Source of the DNA: Nilaparvata lugens
Lineage: Eukaryota; Arthropoda; Insecta; Hemiptera; Delphacidae
Direction: 5' to 3'
NCBI RefSeq assembly: GCF_014356525.2
Contig: NC_052516.1
Coordinates: 28,564,854 to 28,628,853, forward strand
Length of the DNA: 64,000 bases
In this document: one piece after another, positions 10,996-22,226 of the stretch
Numbering within the stretch: position 1 is the stretch's first letter
Layout of the letters: each line of letters starts with the position of its first letter
Notes under the pieces: generated by a model
What the model saw: the letters and a program-made list of their open reading frames with translations, nothing else
Databases searched by the model: none
Told to the model about the DNA's origin: nothing
Translations under genes and position numbers: made by a program

Positions 10996-13494
10996 TCACT
11001 CCCCACTATGTTCGACAATGTAACCCTCACAGCCACTCATTTCAAAAAACTCACTAATTTTATAAAGAGGGGTATCCAAGAGCCATTTTTTGACCGTGCT
11101 GGCAAATAAGCTACTTGGCAAGGACCGAACTCTCTCAGGTACGTGGTTATAGAATTCTACACCTGAAACAGGGAAACAAGATGAAATCTTGTGTAGTCTA
11201 TTCCTATAGACATGCAGATCCGCACGATGTCTAGTATTATAATTATGTATATCCTCATTTCTGGCCAAATTGAATTCATCCTCTTTTATTGCTAACAGAC
11301 ATTGGAAAATGTACACATTAAAAACAGTCATAATTTTACAATGCCGAAAAAGAGGTTTACAGTGCTCAAGATAAGGAGCACCACACAACACGCGAATGGC
11401 TTTCTTCTGGAGGATCAATACTTTGTCTACCTCGCTTGAGTGACCCCATAGTTTCACACCATAAATGACAAGAGAATGAAAAAAAGCATGGTAGGCCATC
11501 CTTGTGAATTCAAATGTAATTTTCATTTTGAGGCGCCTTAGCAGAAATATTACTCTGCTAAGCCTAGAGCACAAAACGTCTATATGCTCTCTCCAACACA
11601 GCTTGGGATCAAGAACAAAGCCCAGAAGTCTAACTCATGCTTCACTACCAAGAGTACCTCTAGCGGGTAGCTGTCTAGTTGTCACCCCGACTACTTGACA
11701 CCTGGTCATTCTGGCCATAGGCGACTACTTGTACCCTCATAAAAATATGCCATTGCCGTCAAGTTGTCCCCCCGACTACTTGACACCTACTGAACCAAAG
11801 GTGCCAACTGGTCATGACCGTAAACGACAACTTGACACCTCGCACCCTCACGTCAGGGTGTCCCCTCGACTAGTTGACACCTCCTTAGAAAGGAGACAAG
11901 TAGACGGGGATGGCTCACGTCTACATGACACCTTGCACGCCGGAGAGGAGGGATCAAGCAATTTTCATCACTGTTATTATGTAGAATTGAATTCCAAGCA
12001 CTTTTAACAAGCACAGTAACATTTTCCCGTCAAACGCACGGTTCGGAAGATATTCGCCGTCTTTGCTATTTTTAGGATAATTTTTTCAGAGTTGGTTGAA
12101 AACAGAAAAAAATGAATAATAAGCCCTCTTGATGACTGAACCAGATGTAGAACACAATTCTAAACACATTTTGTTCAGTTATATTTTCCCGTTAGATGCA
12201 CCGTTTACAAGTAAATTGAGCCTCTAATGCTAGGACAGTCAAATTTTCATTCATCAATGAATGATATGGCAGATGAAGCTATCAGTCTGGTTATCAACTG
12301 AGGTATTACGTGAAGTCTGGTAATTTATATGAGGATAAATAATTATTCATACACACTTGCGCTCAGATTGCAATCAGACCATAAGAAGGCCGATGAGAAT
12401 CTTCAAGTTGTGTCTGTGTCTTCTACACTCACAGACACTGTTCAAACAAATTTTATGAGTATACTTATTAAGAAGAGTAGCGTTTAAAGATGTTTCATAT
12501 AAAAATGAAACCGGTTTGAAGTTTACTGATTACTCAAGATTACAAATAACTTGTCACTAATGCTAGACAAATATTTTGAGGTTCTTTCAACATCCAGTCT
12601 GTTTCTATACTTATTCTTGATTGCACCATGGTTGCATAACCATGAAGAGCCAGCCGGAATGGTGATTTCTTGTGGAGTGGAGTCGAGGGGATAGGTTGTT
12701 GTGATCGTAGATGACTACTTGTACCCTTGTAAAAATATGCCACTGCTGTCAAGTTGTCCCCCCGACTACTTGACACCTACTGGACCGGAGGTGTCAACTA
12801 GTCCCGACCATAAATGACAACTTGACACCTTGCACCCTTACGACAGGGTGTCCCCCCGACTAGTTGTCACCTCCTCAGAAAGGATACAACTAGACGGGTA
12901 TGGCTCACGTCTACTTGTCCCCTAAAAACCGGTTTTAAAAGGGGACAAGTAGTCGGGGTGTCAAGTAGTCGGGGTGGCACCTAGTCGCGTACCCCCTCTA
13001 GCTAGGCTGAAAGTGATAGCCTGTGTTTTCTCGTTATTCAATGTCAACCTATTTTCTACAAACCACGTAGCAGACACTTCCAGCAAATCATTTACCTGCG
13101 CTCTAGCCATATCAGCATTGGAATCACTAGTAAACAAAGTGGTGTCATCAGCATACATGATAACTTTGCCAGACAACTCAAAATGTAGGTAGTTGATAGC
13201 TACTATGAAAAGGAAAGGGCCCAAAATGGAACCCTGGGGCACACCGTGCTTCACAGATATGGGAGATGAAATCCTGCCGTTCCAACTGACCACCTGTTTC
13301 CTGCCTGACAGATAGGAGCCAAGCATTCTCAGTGGACCAGGCTCTAGTCCATATCTTTCAAGTTTTTTCAGCAAAATGCTATGTGAAATACAATCAAATG
13401 CTCTTGAGAGATCACACAGCAGAACAGAGGTGGATTGTCTCAACTCAAAAGACCTGAGAATCAATATACCCTCTACCTGCCTATTACATGACAA
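10996..13494 (-). pseudogene. LINE ORF2: reverse transcriptase plus C-terminus, interrupted
   Basis: RT part (12995-13494): LCDLSRAFDCISHSILL (motif A), KHGVPQGSILGP (motif B), VIMYADDTTLF (catalytic YADD), then LTLNNEKTQAITFSLARG. Across the inserted element the frame resumes GFVLDPKLCWREHID, then the C-terminal part with GVKLWG and HNYNTRHR. One TGA and three extra bases lie just 3' of the insertion, and the N-terminal endonuclease is missing, so it cannot be active. The enzyme would copy its own RNA into DNA at the insertion site. Confidence 0.8.
11665..12994. mobile_element. 1,330-bp terminal-inverted-repeat transposon, 8-bp TSD
   Basis: Both ends begin GGGTA and share CTAG and then CACCCCGACTACTTGACACC in inverted orientation (about 32 of 38 positions equal). 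The flanks are CCTCTAGC at 11657-11664 and again at 12995-13002. Inside, a 202-bp segment occurs twice in the same direction (11723-11924 and 12713-12914), full of ACTACTTG/CAAGTAGT words, and a palindrome around AACCGGTT sits at 12911-12952. No transposase frame is visible, so it is non-autonomous. An 8-bp duplication suits hAT or P superfamilies; the ends do not look like classic hAT ends, so I leave it unassigned. Confidence 0.85.
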
Positions 13495-13669
13495 ACCAAA
13501 GTTGGCTAGGTATTTTTCCTCCTTTCTTTCTTTTCAGCTCACCCCGCCAAGAAGCCTGTTTTGTATTTCATTGAAAATTTATTTTTGATTGTGATTTGTG
13601 TTTTGACTTCATTTATGTATATTGTATTGTGTTGATTGGAATAAAAATTGATTGACTGATTGTTTCATG

Positions 13670-14079
13670 TTTATATAATTATTTATAGTGTACAATACAG
13701 AATTTTCAAAAGTTACATTTTTCTTTGAAGAGAAGTATTAATAATTTTTTTAATCTTCAAATGTATTTGTTTTTGCTAAGGCTGGTTTCCATTAGCTAAT
13801 GCCGTCAAAATCATTTGTTCTCTTTTATGGTAATATTTCTGCGAAAAAATAGAGATTTTCATAGAATTAAATACTGAAGAGAATCAGATCGTATTGAAAT
13901 AATTTTTTTTGTAATAATAAGTTAAACCTTCTATAGTGAGATTCACTTAATCTGTCAGTGTTATTCATATATTTCATATCAATGATTCAAATTCAACCAA
14001 TGAAAGCAGTTCAAAGTGAATCTTATAATAACTACTCAATAATTACTATCATTTTATAATAAACAATATTATCATCTTA
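13670..14079. other. AT-rich sequence, no feature recognised
   Basis: No open frame of interest, no paired repeats. Confidence 0.4.
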
Positions 14080-14624
14080 AGGGTCAAGTCCACGGGGCGA
14101 GTTTACAAGCTACAAGCTGGCTTTTCTACAAGCAGCTAGTAAACCAGCCCTGTGGACTCATTGCACTCGCTTAAAAGCCGCTTTTAAAAAAGCTCTTGAA
14201 AAAGTTGACTCTGCTGGTGACTGCAGAGTTGATACTGTTGATACTGCTCGCAACTCGCCGGCTTTTGAGCACTAGCGCATGCGCAAACCCCACAATTCTA
14301 GAGGTTGAAGTCTGGCGCCAGAGGCATAACGACATAACCTAACTGTCAAATCAAGCCAAGCTCTGCATGTATAAGTCGAATAAATTTCTAAAAATATTAA
14401 ATCAGTTAAAGTTTATTATATGCTCAATATTATGAATCTCTAAAAAAAGGTAATAAGAGCAGTACCCTAAAACAGTGTTGAAAACAGCATTGCACACGCT
14501 AGCTACTTGGCTACTGAGCGAGTGGAATGTTTTGTGTGTACTCGACAACTAGCGCACTCGCCAACTCGCCAGCTTCTTACTTGCCGGCTTGTAGCTTGTA
14601 AAAAAGCCCCGTGGACTTGACCCT
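14080..14624. mobile_element. 545-bp MITE with TTA target duplication
   Basis: Ends AGGGTCAAGTCCACGGGGC and its reverse complement are followed by a second matching inverted word, TTACAAGCTACAAGC. Direct TTA flanks both sides (14077-14079 and 14625-14627). No coding capacity. A 3-bp TTA duplication points to the PIF/Harbinger group. Confidence 0.75.
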
Positions 14625-14733
14625 TTATTACATAGAATTACTAGTACCCTGTACCAGTTAAGGGTACCCTGTACCAAGGTCCATGTTAATTTTGATTTTG
14701 TGATATGCACTTTTTTCTTGTATAAAATGTAAA

Positions 14734-15110
14734 GGGTTGTGTGGCAGAGAGGACCTAGAGGGGTCGAGTCAAACGAGGCAAACGACAGAAGAGTCCTGCG
14801 ACAGTCGAGACCAGTGACGGTAGAGACCTGCAACATTCAAGGCCAGCGACGGTAGAGGACTTCTGAAAAAGAGGCCTCAAATGTCGTCTGCGTTAGGCGA
14901 CAGTTGAGGCCTCTCCAATTTTTGTACAGCCCCGACAGTCAAGACCTGCGACGGTAGAGGACTCCTCTAAAAGGAGCCTCAAATGTCGCCTGCGTTAGGC
15001 GACAGTTGAGGCCTCTCTAATTTTTGTACAGCCCCGACAGTCGAGACCTGCGACCGTAGAGGACTCCTGAAAAAGAGGCCTCAACTGTCACCTGCGCTAG
15101 GCTGTCCAGA
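14734..15110. repeat. Palindromic GC-rich minisatellite, family S1, locus 1
   Basis: Starts GGGTTGTGTGGCAGAGAGGA, then about three copies of a unit of roughly 115 bp made of short inverted words: GACCTGCGACGGTAGAGGAC, AGGCCTCAAATGTCGCCTGC and TTAGGCGACAGTTGAGGCCT. Much more GC-rich than its surroundings. Locus 2 is at 36259-36640 and the two ends of the family occur without the array at 32908-32970, so the array sits inside a dispersed element. Confidence 0.7.
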
Positions 15111-15569
15111 ATGGCAGACAGCACCAAAAGAATTATTATTTAATTAGTATGGATTTACCAGCAATTGAATAATATATTATATCCAATTATTCCTTCCATA
15201 TTATGAATAAGTATCGCAACTTTACAACCACAAATATACCTTAGTTGCTTCTTCATAAAAAACGAAATTTTCAAACACATTAATACCTTTTTGATACTTG
15301 AATGTCAAATTCTCAGTACATTATAGATGTAGGATATTATTCTACAAATCCATATCCTGTTACAAATCAATAACTTTTATTAATTTCATACATTCACATT
15401 TTACATTATCTTGATCAATACATTGAGCTTTTCTCATGAAAACTAAATATTGTTTATTTATTTCATTAATGATGTTGCTTATGGAATGAATCACATGATT
15501 ACTTTCATATGATGATAACATCATACGTCAAAATATAATTACCATCGCTACAATCTCATATCAATTTTT
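15111..15569. other. AT-rich sequence, no feature recognised
   Basis: Separates the S1 array from the LINE. No exon or repeat pair seen. Confidence 0.4.
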
Positions 15570-16735
15570 CATCTTAATCTATGTCAATGATCTCCTTAAA
15601 TTAAATATAAGAAATTGTGGTATAATATCATTTGCAGACGACACTGCTCTAACTTTCACTGAAAACTCATGGGATGATGTAGAAATTGCAGCGGAAAGTG
15701 GACTCAGATTGGCGCTCTCTTGGCTTAATCAACACATATTAACCCTCAACACAACTAAAAGCGTCTTCATGTTATTTTCACCCAATTCCCTTACTCAACC
15801 ACAAACAATAGACAGTATAAAAATCCATCGATTAAACTGTAACGACCATAGACTTCTTAGCTGCTGTTCTTGTCAGAAAATTCGAAAAGAAAAAAGGTGT
15901 TACGTACCTGGGTATCTTGTTGGATCCACACTTGAGGTGGGATAATCAAATTAATAACATGTGTTCCAAACTAAAATTCCTTATCTACAAATTTCACCAA
16001 ATTAGACAACCGAGCAATATAAAAATAGCTAAACTAATCTATTATTCGTATGCTCAATCCGCTATTCAATATGGCATACGGGCTTGGGGGGGAGCTTTGA
16101 ATGAGCATTTCACAAAACTTTTCATTATTCAAAAACATCTTTTGAAAACTATTCTAGGCAAACCCAGACTTTTTCCAACAAAAGATTTATTCAGGGAGTT
16201 CAAGGTTTCAACAGTTCGACAACTTTTCATAGAAAATTTGGTACTATATATTATAAAAAATAAAAATTTATTTGAACCTCGAGAATCTCTTTTGGGCTTG
16301 CGCCCCACGCGAGACATTCTCCAATTTGTCAGAATGGACTTGAATGTGTAAATTAATAAAACACATTCCCTTAAATATTCTTGAAAAAACAAACATAAAC
16401 CAAAGGCTTAGATCAGACATAGATAAATGGATAATGGCAAATAAAATCGAGGAAAAATTGTTTTAAATAAATTAATTTTCGTCTACTCCATGGTTGCAGT
16501 TGACTTACCTACCTCTTACCTTTCTCTTCTTCTTCATTCTCCTTCTACTTCGTCTTCTTTTTTCTTCTTGGCCTTTTCCGTCTTTTCTCCTTCCATTCCT
16601 TTATTTTTAGTATCCTCTTTATTATTGTTCCCCACACCCAGACTTGTTGTCTTTGTGGGGAATATTCACTATTTATCTAATGTTTCTGCTGCTGTAATAC
16701 CTTTTTTTGTGAATAAAGATCATTTGAATTTATCT
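15570..16735 (+). mobile_element. LINE 3' half (RT end, C-terminus, 3' UTR)
   Basis: Starts in mid-RT with IYVNDLL, then IISFADDTALTF (catalytic FADD) and HILTLNTTKSVFM. One frameshift near 15890 separates this from the second frame: YLGILLDPHLRWDNQINN, YAQSAIQYGIRAWGG, LLKTILGKPR, ending at the stop 16349-16351. A 3' UTR of about 360 bp with pyrimidine tracts ends in GTGAATAAAGATC. The 5' part is missing. Family members: 653-1111 (-) and 9930-10420 (+). Confidence 0.8.
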
Positions 16736-16883
16736 ATTAACTACTAGTTTTTATTCTGTATTTTTTTCAATAAATTTGTTTTGGATCATTTTTGTTGAAT
16801 ATTTTTGAAAAACATTTATATTGCAACTCACACCTGCACACAGGGTTTCTTTGCAGGTGTAGATTCTTATATATATATTGGCG

Positions 16884-17259
16884 TGCTACCAATTTCTCCT
16901 AAATAGGTTGGATAGCATTTCTCACCTATTAACCTAAGGAAAGTTATCGGCTCCAAAATGGTAGATTCTTGATAAATTATGAATGGATCTATTGCTTATG
17001 AATGAGAAATCCAGTTTTCAGAGCAAATCAACTTATAATCTTCATAAGAATTTTGGCAATATACAACACAAATCCACAAAACAATACCTTACACACTTAA
17101 ACATCTAGCATCATTACAAGCTAAAATACTTATCCAGTTATATAGTTGAAAACAATGACTATAGGCTTGTAGACACACAAATCAAATTATACAAAATTAG
17201 AACACCATAAAACTGTTGAAAACTCAATTTAAAACATTATAAATTTCAATTGGAAAACA
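16884..17259 (-). repeat. 3' LTR of the gag-only element
   Basis: Matches 21044-21416; visible differences are a handful of substitutions and a 3-4 base indel near the TGTTT end. Confidence 0.75.
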
Positions 17260-17792
17260 GTCCGTTAAGGCACTCAGTATGAATTTCAGTTAAGTGTGAC
17301 TCCAGTGTGATGACATCAGTGTTGGGCTGATCCGAATACTTGTAGTGTTGGGCTGATACTTGTAGTCGACTGATGCATACCAAACTCGATACAGGTGACA
17401 TCTCAGTTAGCATTGCCTCATGCTTGTAGTAGACGGCTGCATACCAAACTTGATACAGAGTCATGTAAATTTTTTATCATATAATTATACAATGTACATT
17501 TCAGGCTTGAAATGACAATGTAATTTGTTTTTTTTTTGGAAAAGAGATAGACGCTGCATACAGGATTAACTTATGTGAGGATTAATTTATGTAAGGTTTG
17601 GTTTTTTGATATTTTCAGCTTTCAAGGTTTAGAGTTCTGCATACAGGAATAATTTAGGAGAGGATTTTTTGAATCAATTCTTTCATGATACTGTGACTGT
17701 TATTCTGAATTCAAAGTTGTGAACGTGAACATGGATGGCAATTACCTCCAGGTAATGTGGTAGTGTTGAAGTTTGAGTTGCATGGTCAGCAA

Positions 17793-18031
17793 TAGGCGTT
17801 GGCATTGTCATTGGCATATTCATTGGTGTTGGCATTGGCATTGGCATTGGTGTAGGCATTGGCATCAACATTGGCACAGGCATTGGCATCAGCATTGTCG
17901 TAGGCATTGGCTTCGACATTGGCTCAGACATTGGTGTAGACATCAGTGTAGATATCGGCTTCGTTATTGGTGTAGATATTGGCGTAGATATTGGCGTTGG
18001 CATTGGTGTAGGTATTGGCGTAGATATTCAA
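17793..18031. repeat. Degenerate TTGGCA hexamer array
   Basis: About 40 imperfect copies of a six-base unit (TTGGCA, TTGGTG, TAGACA and similar) inside the LTR element. On the minus strand it gives an open frame of Met-Pro-Thr repeats (17683-18003), more likely low complexity than a protein. Confidence 0.8.
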
Positions 18032-18059
18032 TTAATGAGTCACACTAGTTCGAAAATCA

Positions 18060-20100
18060 CCCAAATGTTCTTAACACTTTTCATGGCGTTCACTTGTTGT
18101 CGATTTCGAGATTCACGTGATAATTATTTTGATGTTAATATCCATACTGTACTTGTTATTTTAAAATGCTTATAATCTAAAAAGAAAATTTTGATTAGGC
18201 TACCAATACAAACTAATACACATGAAAATTATTTCTAAGTATATAATCAATATAAAAATGAAATTTGTTAACATCTTATTATACAGTCAGCAATACATAA
18301 ATTGTGAAATTTCCTCAAACTCAATAGAGACATCAATTACAAAATTTTAATAAAAAAAATAATTTCATTTCCATTTATTCACTGTTCAAATAACAAAATT
18401 TAATCCATTCTTCAAAATTTAGAACATAAACAAATACATGTTACATAAATTTCATAACACTCTGTATCATTATCAAAATTGTAAAAAACATCAGATAATC
18501 ACAACAAAAATAATTTCAATACATATTTCAATAATTTCAGACAATTGGTCTTCTATTCACAATCATTTCATAATACAATATATCTGCATTTCATTATCAT
18601 TTAGTATAATATTTCACATTTATGATTTATCATTCAGGATTTCAAAATTATTTATGTGGACACATTTATAAATTTTCATTTTAATTTTTCGTTCAAATAT
18701 TGTATAAAAAGCAAAATATTTAATATTATTAATCATCAGTTATCGGATACTATAGTTTATTTCGACTTTTCAATGTTCTAAACACAAACTACATTTCATG
18801 ACAAAACTTTACTATCAATCATTAAACAAGAAATCATTCAAAACATCAATAATATTTTGCTTCAAAGGCCAATCAATATTCATAAGTAATCTTCTGCATC
18901 TATGGAAATCAACATAAGTAATCATTATTTTGCATCTATGGCAATCAACATAAGTAATCAACACAAAAAATATTATCTCATTACTGCCTCTCTAAGTCAT
19001 AACCTCTGTTATTCCTTCTTTAGGCAATAATGGGTTTCCATCTCAAAAAACAATCACATAACAGCAAAATTCTAATCAACAAACCCCACTAAAAATTCTA
19101 CATACACTCCAGCATCCATTTCAAACGATAATCAATCATATCAAAATTTATAGAACAAACAGGTTTTTTTTAAATTTAGAAAAAGACATCAATTACAAAA
19201 ACTCTAGAGAAATTTTAACCTTTAACTCATTTCAATTAATAATATGACAAGACGTTTTTATTGAATGAAAACATTATTATTCAAGTTAACTTTCATTTAT
19301 ATTGAACAACTCATATATATGGCGACACAATTCATTAATACTTTCAAATTTTGAAGTTTTATTATTATAACAAAAGAATTTATACATAAGATTAAATTTC
19401 AGCATGTTCTAAATTGAACCATTTATTTTTTAAATAATTTCAGAATTTGAAGACTGTACAAACCATTTCAAGATTACAATACAAAGACGACCAAGATGGA
19501 TAATGGGTAAATAAGTTCCCTAAAAAATACAAATAAGAGAAAAAGAAAATTGGGTAAATAAATTTCCTAAATAATACAAGGAAGAGAAAGATTAATCAGA
19601 GCCTATCCTACATGTCAGTACTAAACTTTCATAAGGAAGTATATTTAATAAAAATATACTGAAAATGAGAAAATGGGACATAATTTGCTCTGAAGAACCT
19701 AGTTACCTAATATGATACCTGACAAAAAATAGACATAATTAAAATATGTAATAAATGATGAAAAAATATACCGCAAGCACACAATTATTTACACTACAAT
19801 ACATAGATTTCAGAAAAGTTAAGTTTTATCAACAATTTGAAGATTAGGAAAATAAGCTACTATTTTAACTTCCAAAATTATTTCAGAAAAAATACAAATT
19901 TAAATGACTATGGACAAGATTGGTTAAGATATGCATCATAGAAGAAATTTACTGAACATTACACAAAGACAGGAAAGACTCGAAATTTGAAACGATTAAG
20001 GGCCAAGAAAAATAGGCTACAGGAAAGAAAAAAGACACAATTATGGACTCTTACCATACACTGTGTAGCGATTATGCTATTCTGAATCCCGGCATAACAC
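18060..20100. other. Internal AT-rich region of the LTR element, no pol
   Basis: Two kilobases where a complete Gypsy element would carry protease, RT, RNase H and integrase. None of their motifs is recognisable in any frame. The plus strand is strikingly poor in G. Confidence 0.55.
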
Positions 20101-20107
20101 AGGATTC

Positions 20108-20872
20108 CTAATCATAACATAGTGCCAGGGAATACCCTTTCATCATGTGATTCACTGTTATCATCTTGTAAGTAGGCAACTTGAAACAACCTTTAAATAC
20201 TAACACATCAATGGTGACTTTGTGCTTTGTTTTCTTCAAGAACATGATTTTATTCATGGGTTCATTTGTTTCAACAAAGCCATTTTGCTTACAAAAGTCA
20301 GTCATGTTCACTAGATAATGCTTTGCATACACCTTTTCAATTTTCAGTTGAAAGTTGAATCCATCAACTTGATTCAAAGCAAGATTCATTTTTTTGTTTA
20401 CATTGTTCCTAACCTCTACAGAAACCTGTCTCATGTAAACATTCACTTTATTTACTGTTTTCCTAACATTCAATTTGGCAATACTACTTTCTTCACTGTT
20501 GACTTTCAATAAAGACAACTCCCTACCTACTACATTACTCAATTCTACTATCTCACTAGGATTTACTTTTTCAATAACAGTAACTAGGCCTACATTATCT
20601 GAAACTTGAAATAATTGATCTTGTATCTCAACACTACTATCATCCTGCTTCAATTTGCTTTCATCTTCATGATCATCAATCAATGTTTCATGTGTATCTT
20701 TTAATAGAAGGTTTATACTAACCTGCTCTAGTCTTATACTAGTAAATTCTTGCTTTATATCATCAAACCTAGCACTTTGATCTTGTTTCAAATTATCAAT
20801 CTTAGCATTTTGCTCATCAAACTTTTGTGTTAAGAACGCTATAAGATTCAGATCATTTTTAATGTTTGCCAT
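20108..20872 (-). CDS. Gag-like protein of the LTR element
   Basis: Intact 254-residue frame starting at ATG 20872, 171 bp after the 5' LTR. Residues 1-70 are rich in heptad-like charged and aliphatic residues (AFLTQKFDEQNAKIDNLKQD, then FDDIKQEF), likely a coiled coil. The middle is acidic (DDHEDESKLKQDDSS); the C-terminal 100 residues are basic and mixed. No zinc knuckle or protease motif. I infer a Gag-type structural protein from its position after LTR and primer site, not from a recognised domain. That it is still open suggests a young element or retained coding use. Confidence 0.5.
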   Translation of the reverse strand: MANIKNDLNLIAFLTQKFDEQNAKIDNLKQDQSARFDDIKQEFTSIRLEQVSINLLLKDTHETLIDDHEDESKLKQDDSSVEIQDQLFQVSDNVGLVTVIEKVNPSEIVELSNVVGRELSLLKVNSEESSIAKLNVRKTVNKVNVYMRQVSVEVRNNVNKKMNLALNQVDGFNFQLKIEKVYAKHYLVNMTDFCKQNGFVETNEPMNKIMFLKKTKHKVTIDVLVFKGCFKLPTYKMITVNHMMKGYSLALCYD

Positions 20873-21009
20873 TTTGTAATATGCACTGATATCTATTCAT
20901 TAAAACTTGACCACTCCAGAACTGACCTCCCATTCAGCAGCATACCATTCATAACCTATCAAGACATCAGCCTACTAATAATTTTTCATAACCAGGGATA
21001 TATTTTGTA

Positions 21010-21036
21010 GTTTGAGTCCCACACCAGGGCGTACCA
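21010..21036 (-). promoter_or_regulatory. Primer binding site, tRNA-Lys type
   Basis: The plus strand reads GTTTGAGTCCCAC, ACCA, GGGCG, TACCA, closely following the T-arm and acceptor 3' half of tRNA-Lys (GTTCGAGCCCCACGTTGGGC then GCCA). It lies 7 bases inside the 5' LTR edge, where reverse transcription would start. Confidence 0.55.
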
Positions 21037-21043
21037 TTTGCCG

Positions 21044-21416
21044 TGCTACCAATTTCTCCTAAATAGGTTGGATAGCATTTCTCACCTATCAACCTAAGGA
21101 AAGTTATCGGCTCCAAAATGGTAGATTCTTGATAAATTATGAATGGATCTATTGCTTATGAATGAGAAATCCAGTTTTCAGAGCAAATCAACTTATAATC
21201 TTCATAAGAATTTTGGCAATATACAACACAAATCCACAAAACAATACCTTACACACTTAAACATCTAGCATCATTACAAGCTAAAATACTTATCCAGTTA
21301 TATAGTTGAAAACAATGGCTATAGGCTTGTAGACACACAAATCAAATTATACAGAATTAGAACACCATAAAACTGTTCAAAACTCAATTTGAAACATTAT
21401 AAATTTCAATTAAACA
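21044..21416 (-). repeat. 5' LTR of the gag-only element
   Basis: See the whole element. On the minus strand it starts TGTTTAATTGAAA and ends TTGGTAGCA. Confidence 0.75.
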
Positions 21417-22226
21417 GAAAAATATTCAGAGAGCACAAAATTAGAACACATAGCCAGCCACCATTTTTTAGAGAGAAGACCTAACAAGGACAGAGCAAAG
21501 CCACACCTCAAACCAGTGACAACGTTATGAAGACGTCACCAATATTAAATTCCAAAAAATTATAAATTACAAGTTTAGAATTTACATTCTACATTTGTTC
21601 TCAATAAAACTTTATTTCGGAACTGTTATTTTAAATTTATTTATCCTCTATATTTATAATGATCTATTTATCTGTTAATTCTGTTAACTCTGTTTCGGTG
21701 ATACCATGGAATGTGCAACACAATTATTTACGATAAATTCTCAGTTAAAAGTTGTCTGCATATCGATTACTCTGAAATTTACTATCAAGTTTTATAGATC
21801 TCGAATTGAAGATTCAATTTTAATCGAAAAAAAATGTAATATTACAATTTTTTTTTTTGTCTTGAAAGTGATGTATATTTTTTTGAGAATCAATAAATTT
21901 GAATTTGAATTGAATTTGAATATCCTACACTCGGCCATTCTGACAAATTGGCTTGCCCTCAAGCCATAAAATAAATGAATATGGAAAGGATTATAAACAT
22001 AAAAAACATGGAAAATAAAACAAAACACACAAGATGAAACGAATGTGAACAAAACATAACACTGCATTACATGCAACACTGCTTGATAAGACTGACTTTC
22101 TTTGGCTGTTGGGATATTTTGAATTGCTTTTCCATTATATTTTCTTCTCTTTATTGAGTATGCATCAACTCATACAACATATTCTTCATTCTATAATTAT
22201 TCTTATCAATTTCACTTTTCCCAATA
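21417..22226. other. No gene; retroelement tail near 21890
   Basis: At 21888-21925 AATAAATTTGAATTTGAATTG is typical of a LINE 3' tail in plus orientation. The block after it (TCTGACAAATTGGCTTG) looks repetitive. Nothing else recognised. Confidence 0.4.

Larger units (their letters stand above)
10626..13500 (-). mobile_element. 5'-truncated LINE split by a DNA transposon
   Basis: Minus-strand non-LTR retrotransposon. The 3' end at about 10626-10660 carries AATAAAATCATTGAATCATTG; a 3' UTR of about 350 bp follows, then the ORF2 C-terminus (10996-11643). After the inserted transposon at 11665-12994 comes the RT domain (13003-13494). The element stops at about 13500 in mid-RT, a usual 5' truncation. 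The plus-strand tail of another retroelement (AATAAA-ATTGATTGACTG) lies just beyond, at 13640-13660. Confidence 0.8.
16884..21416 (-). mobile_element. Gag-only LTR retrotransposon (Gypsy-like)
   Basis: Two direct repeats of about 375 bp (16884-17259 and 21044-21416, roughly 98-99% identical) flank 3.8 kb. On the minus strand the right copy is the 5' LTR (TGTTT...TAGCA). It is followed by a primer site resembling the tRNA-Lys 3' end and, 170 bp on, by a gag-like frame (20108-20872). No protease, RT or integrase motif is seen in the remaining 2.8 kb, which is AT-rich and includes a hexamer array. No polypurine tract or matching target duplication was found, so the outer edges may be rearranged. 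The high LTR identity argues for fairly recent insertion. Confidence 0.7.

Noticed and set aside
14734..15110. CRISPR-like array of repeats and spacers
   Set aside because: Units are contiguous, imperfect and palindromic throughout, with no unique spacers, in a eukaryotic genome.
17683..18048. Met-Pro-Thr and His-Trp repeat frames
   Set aside because: Both strands of the TTGGCA hexamer array stay open by composition alone.
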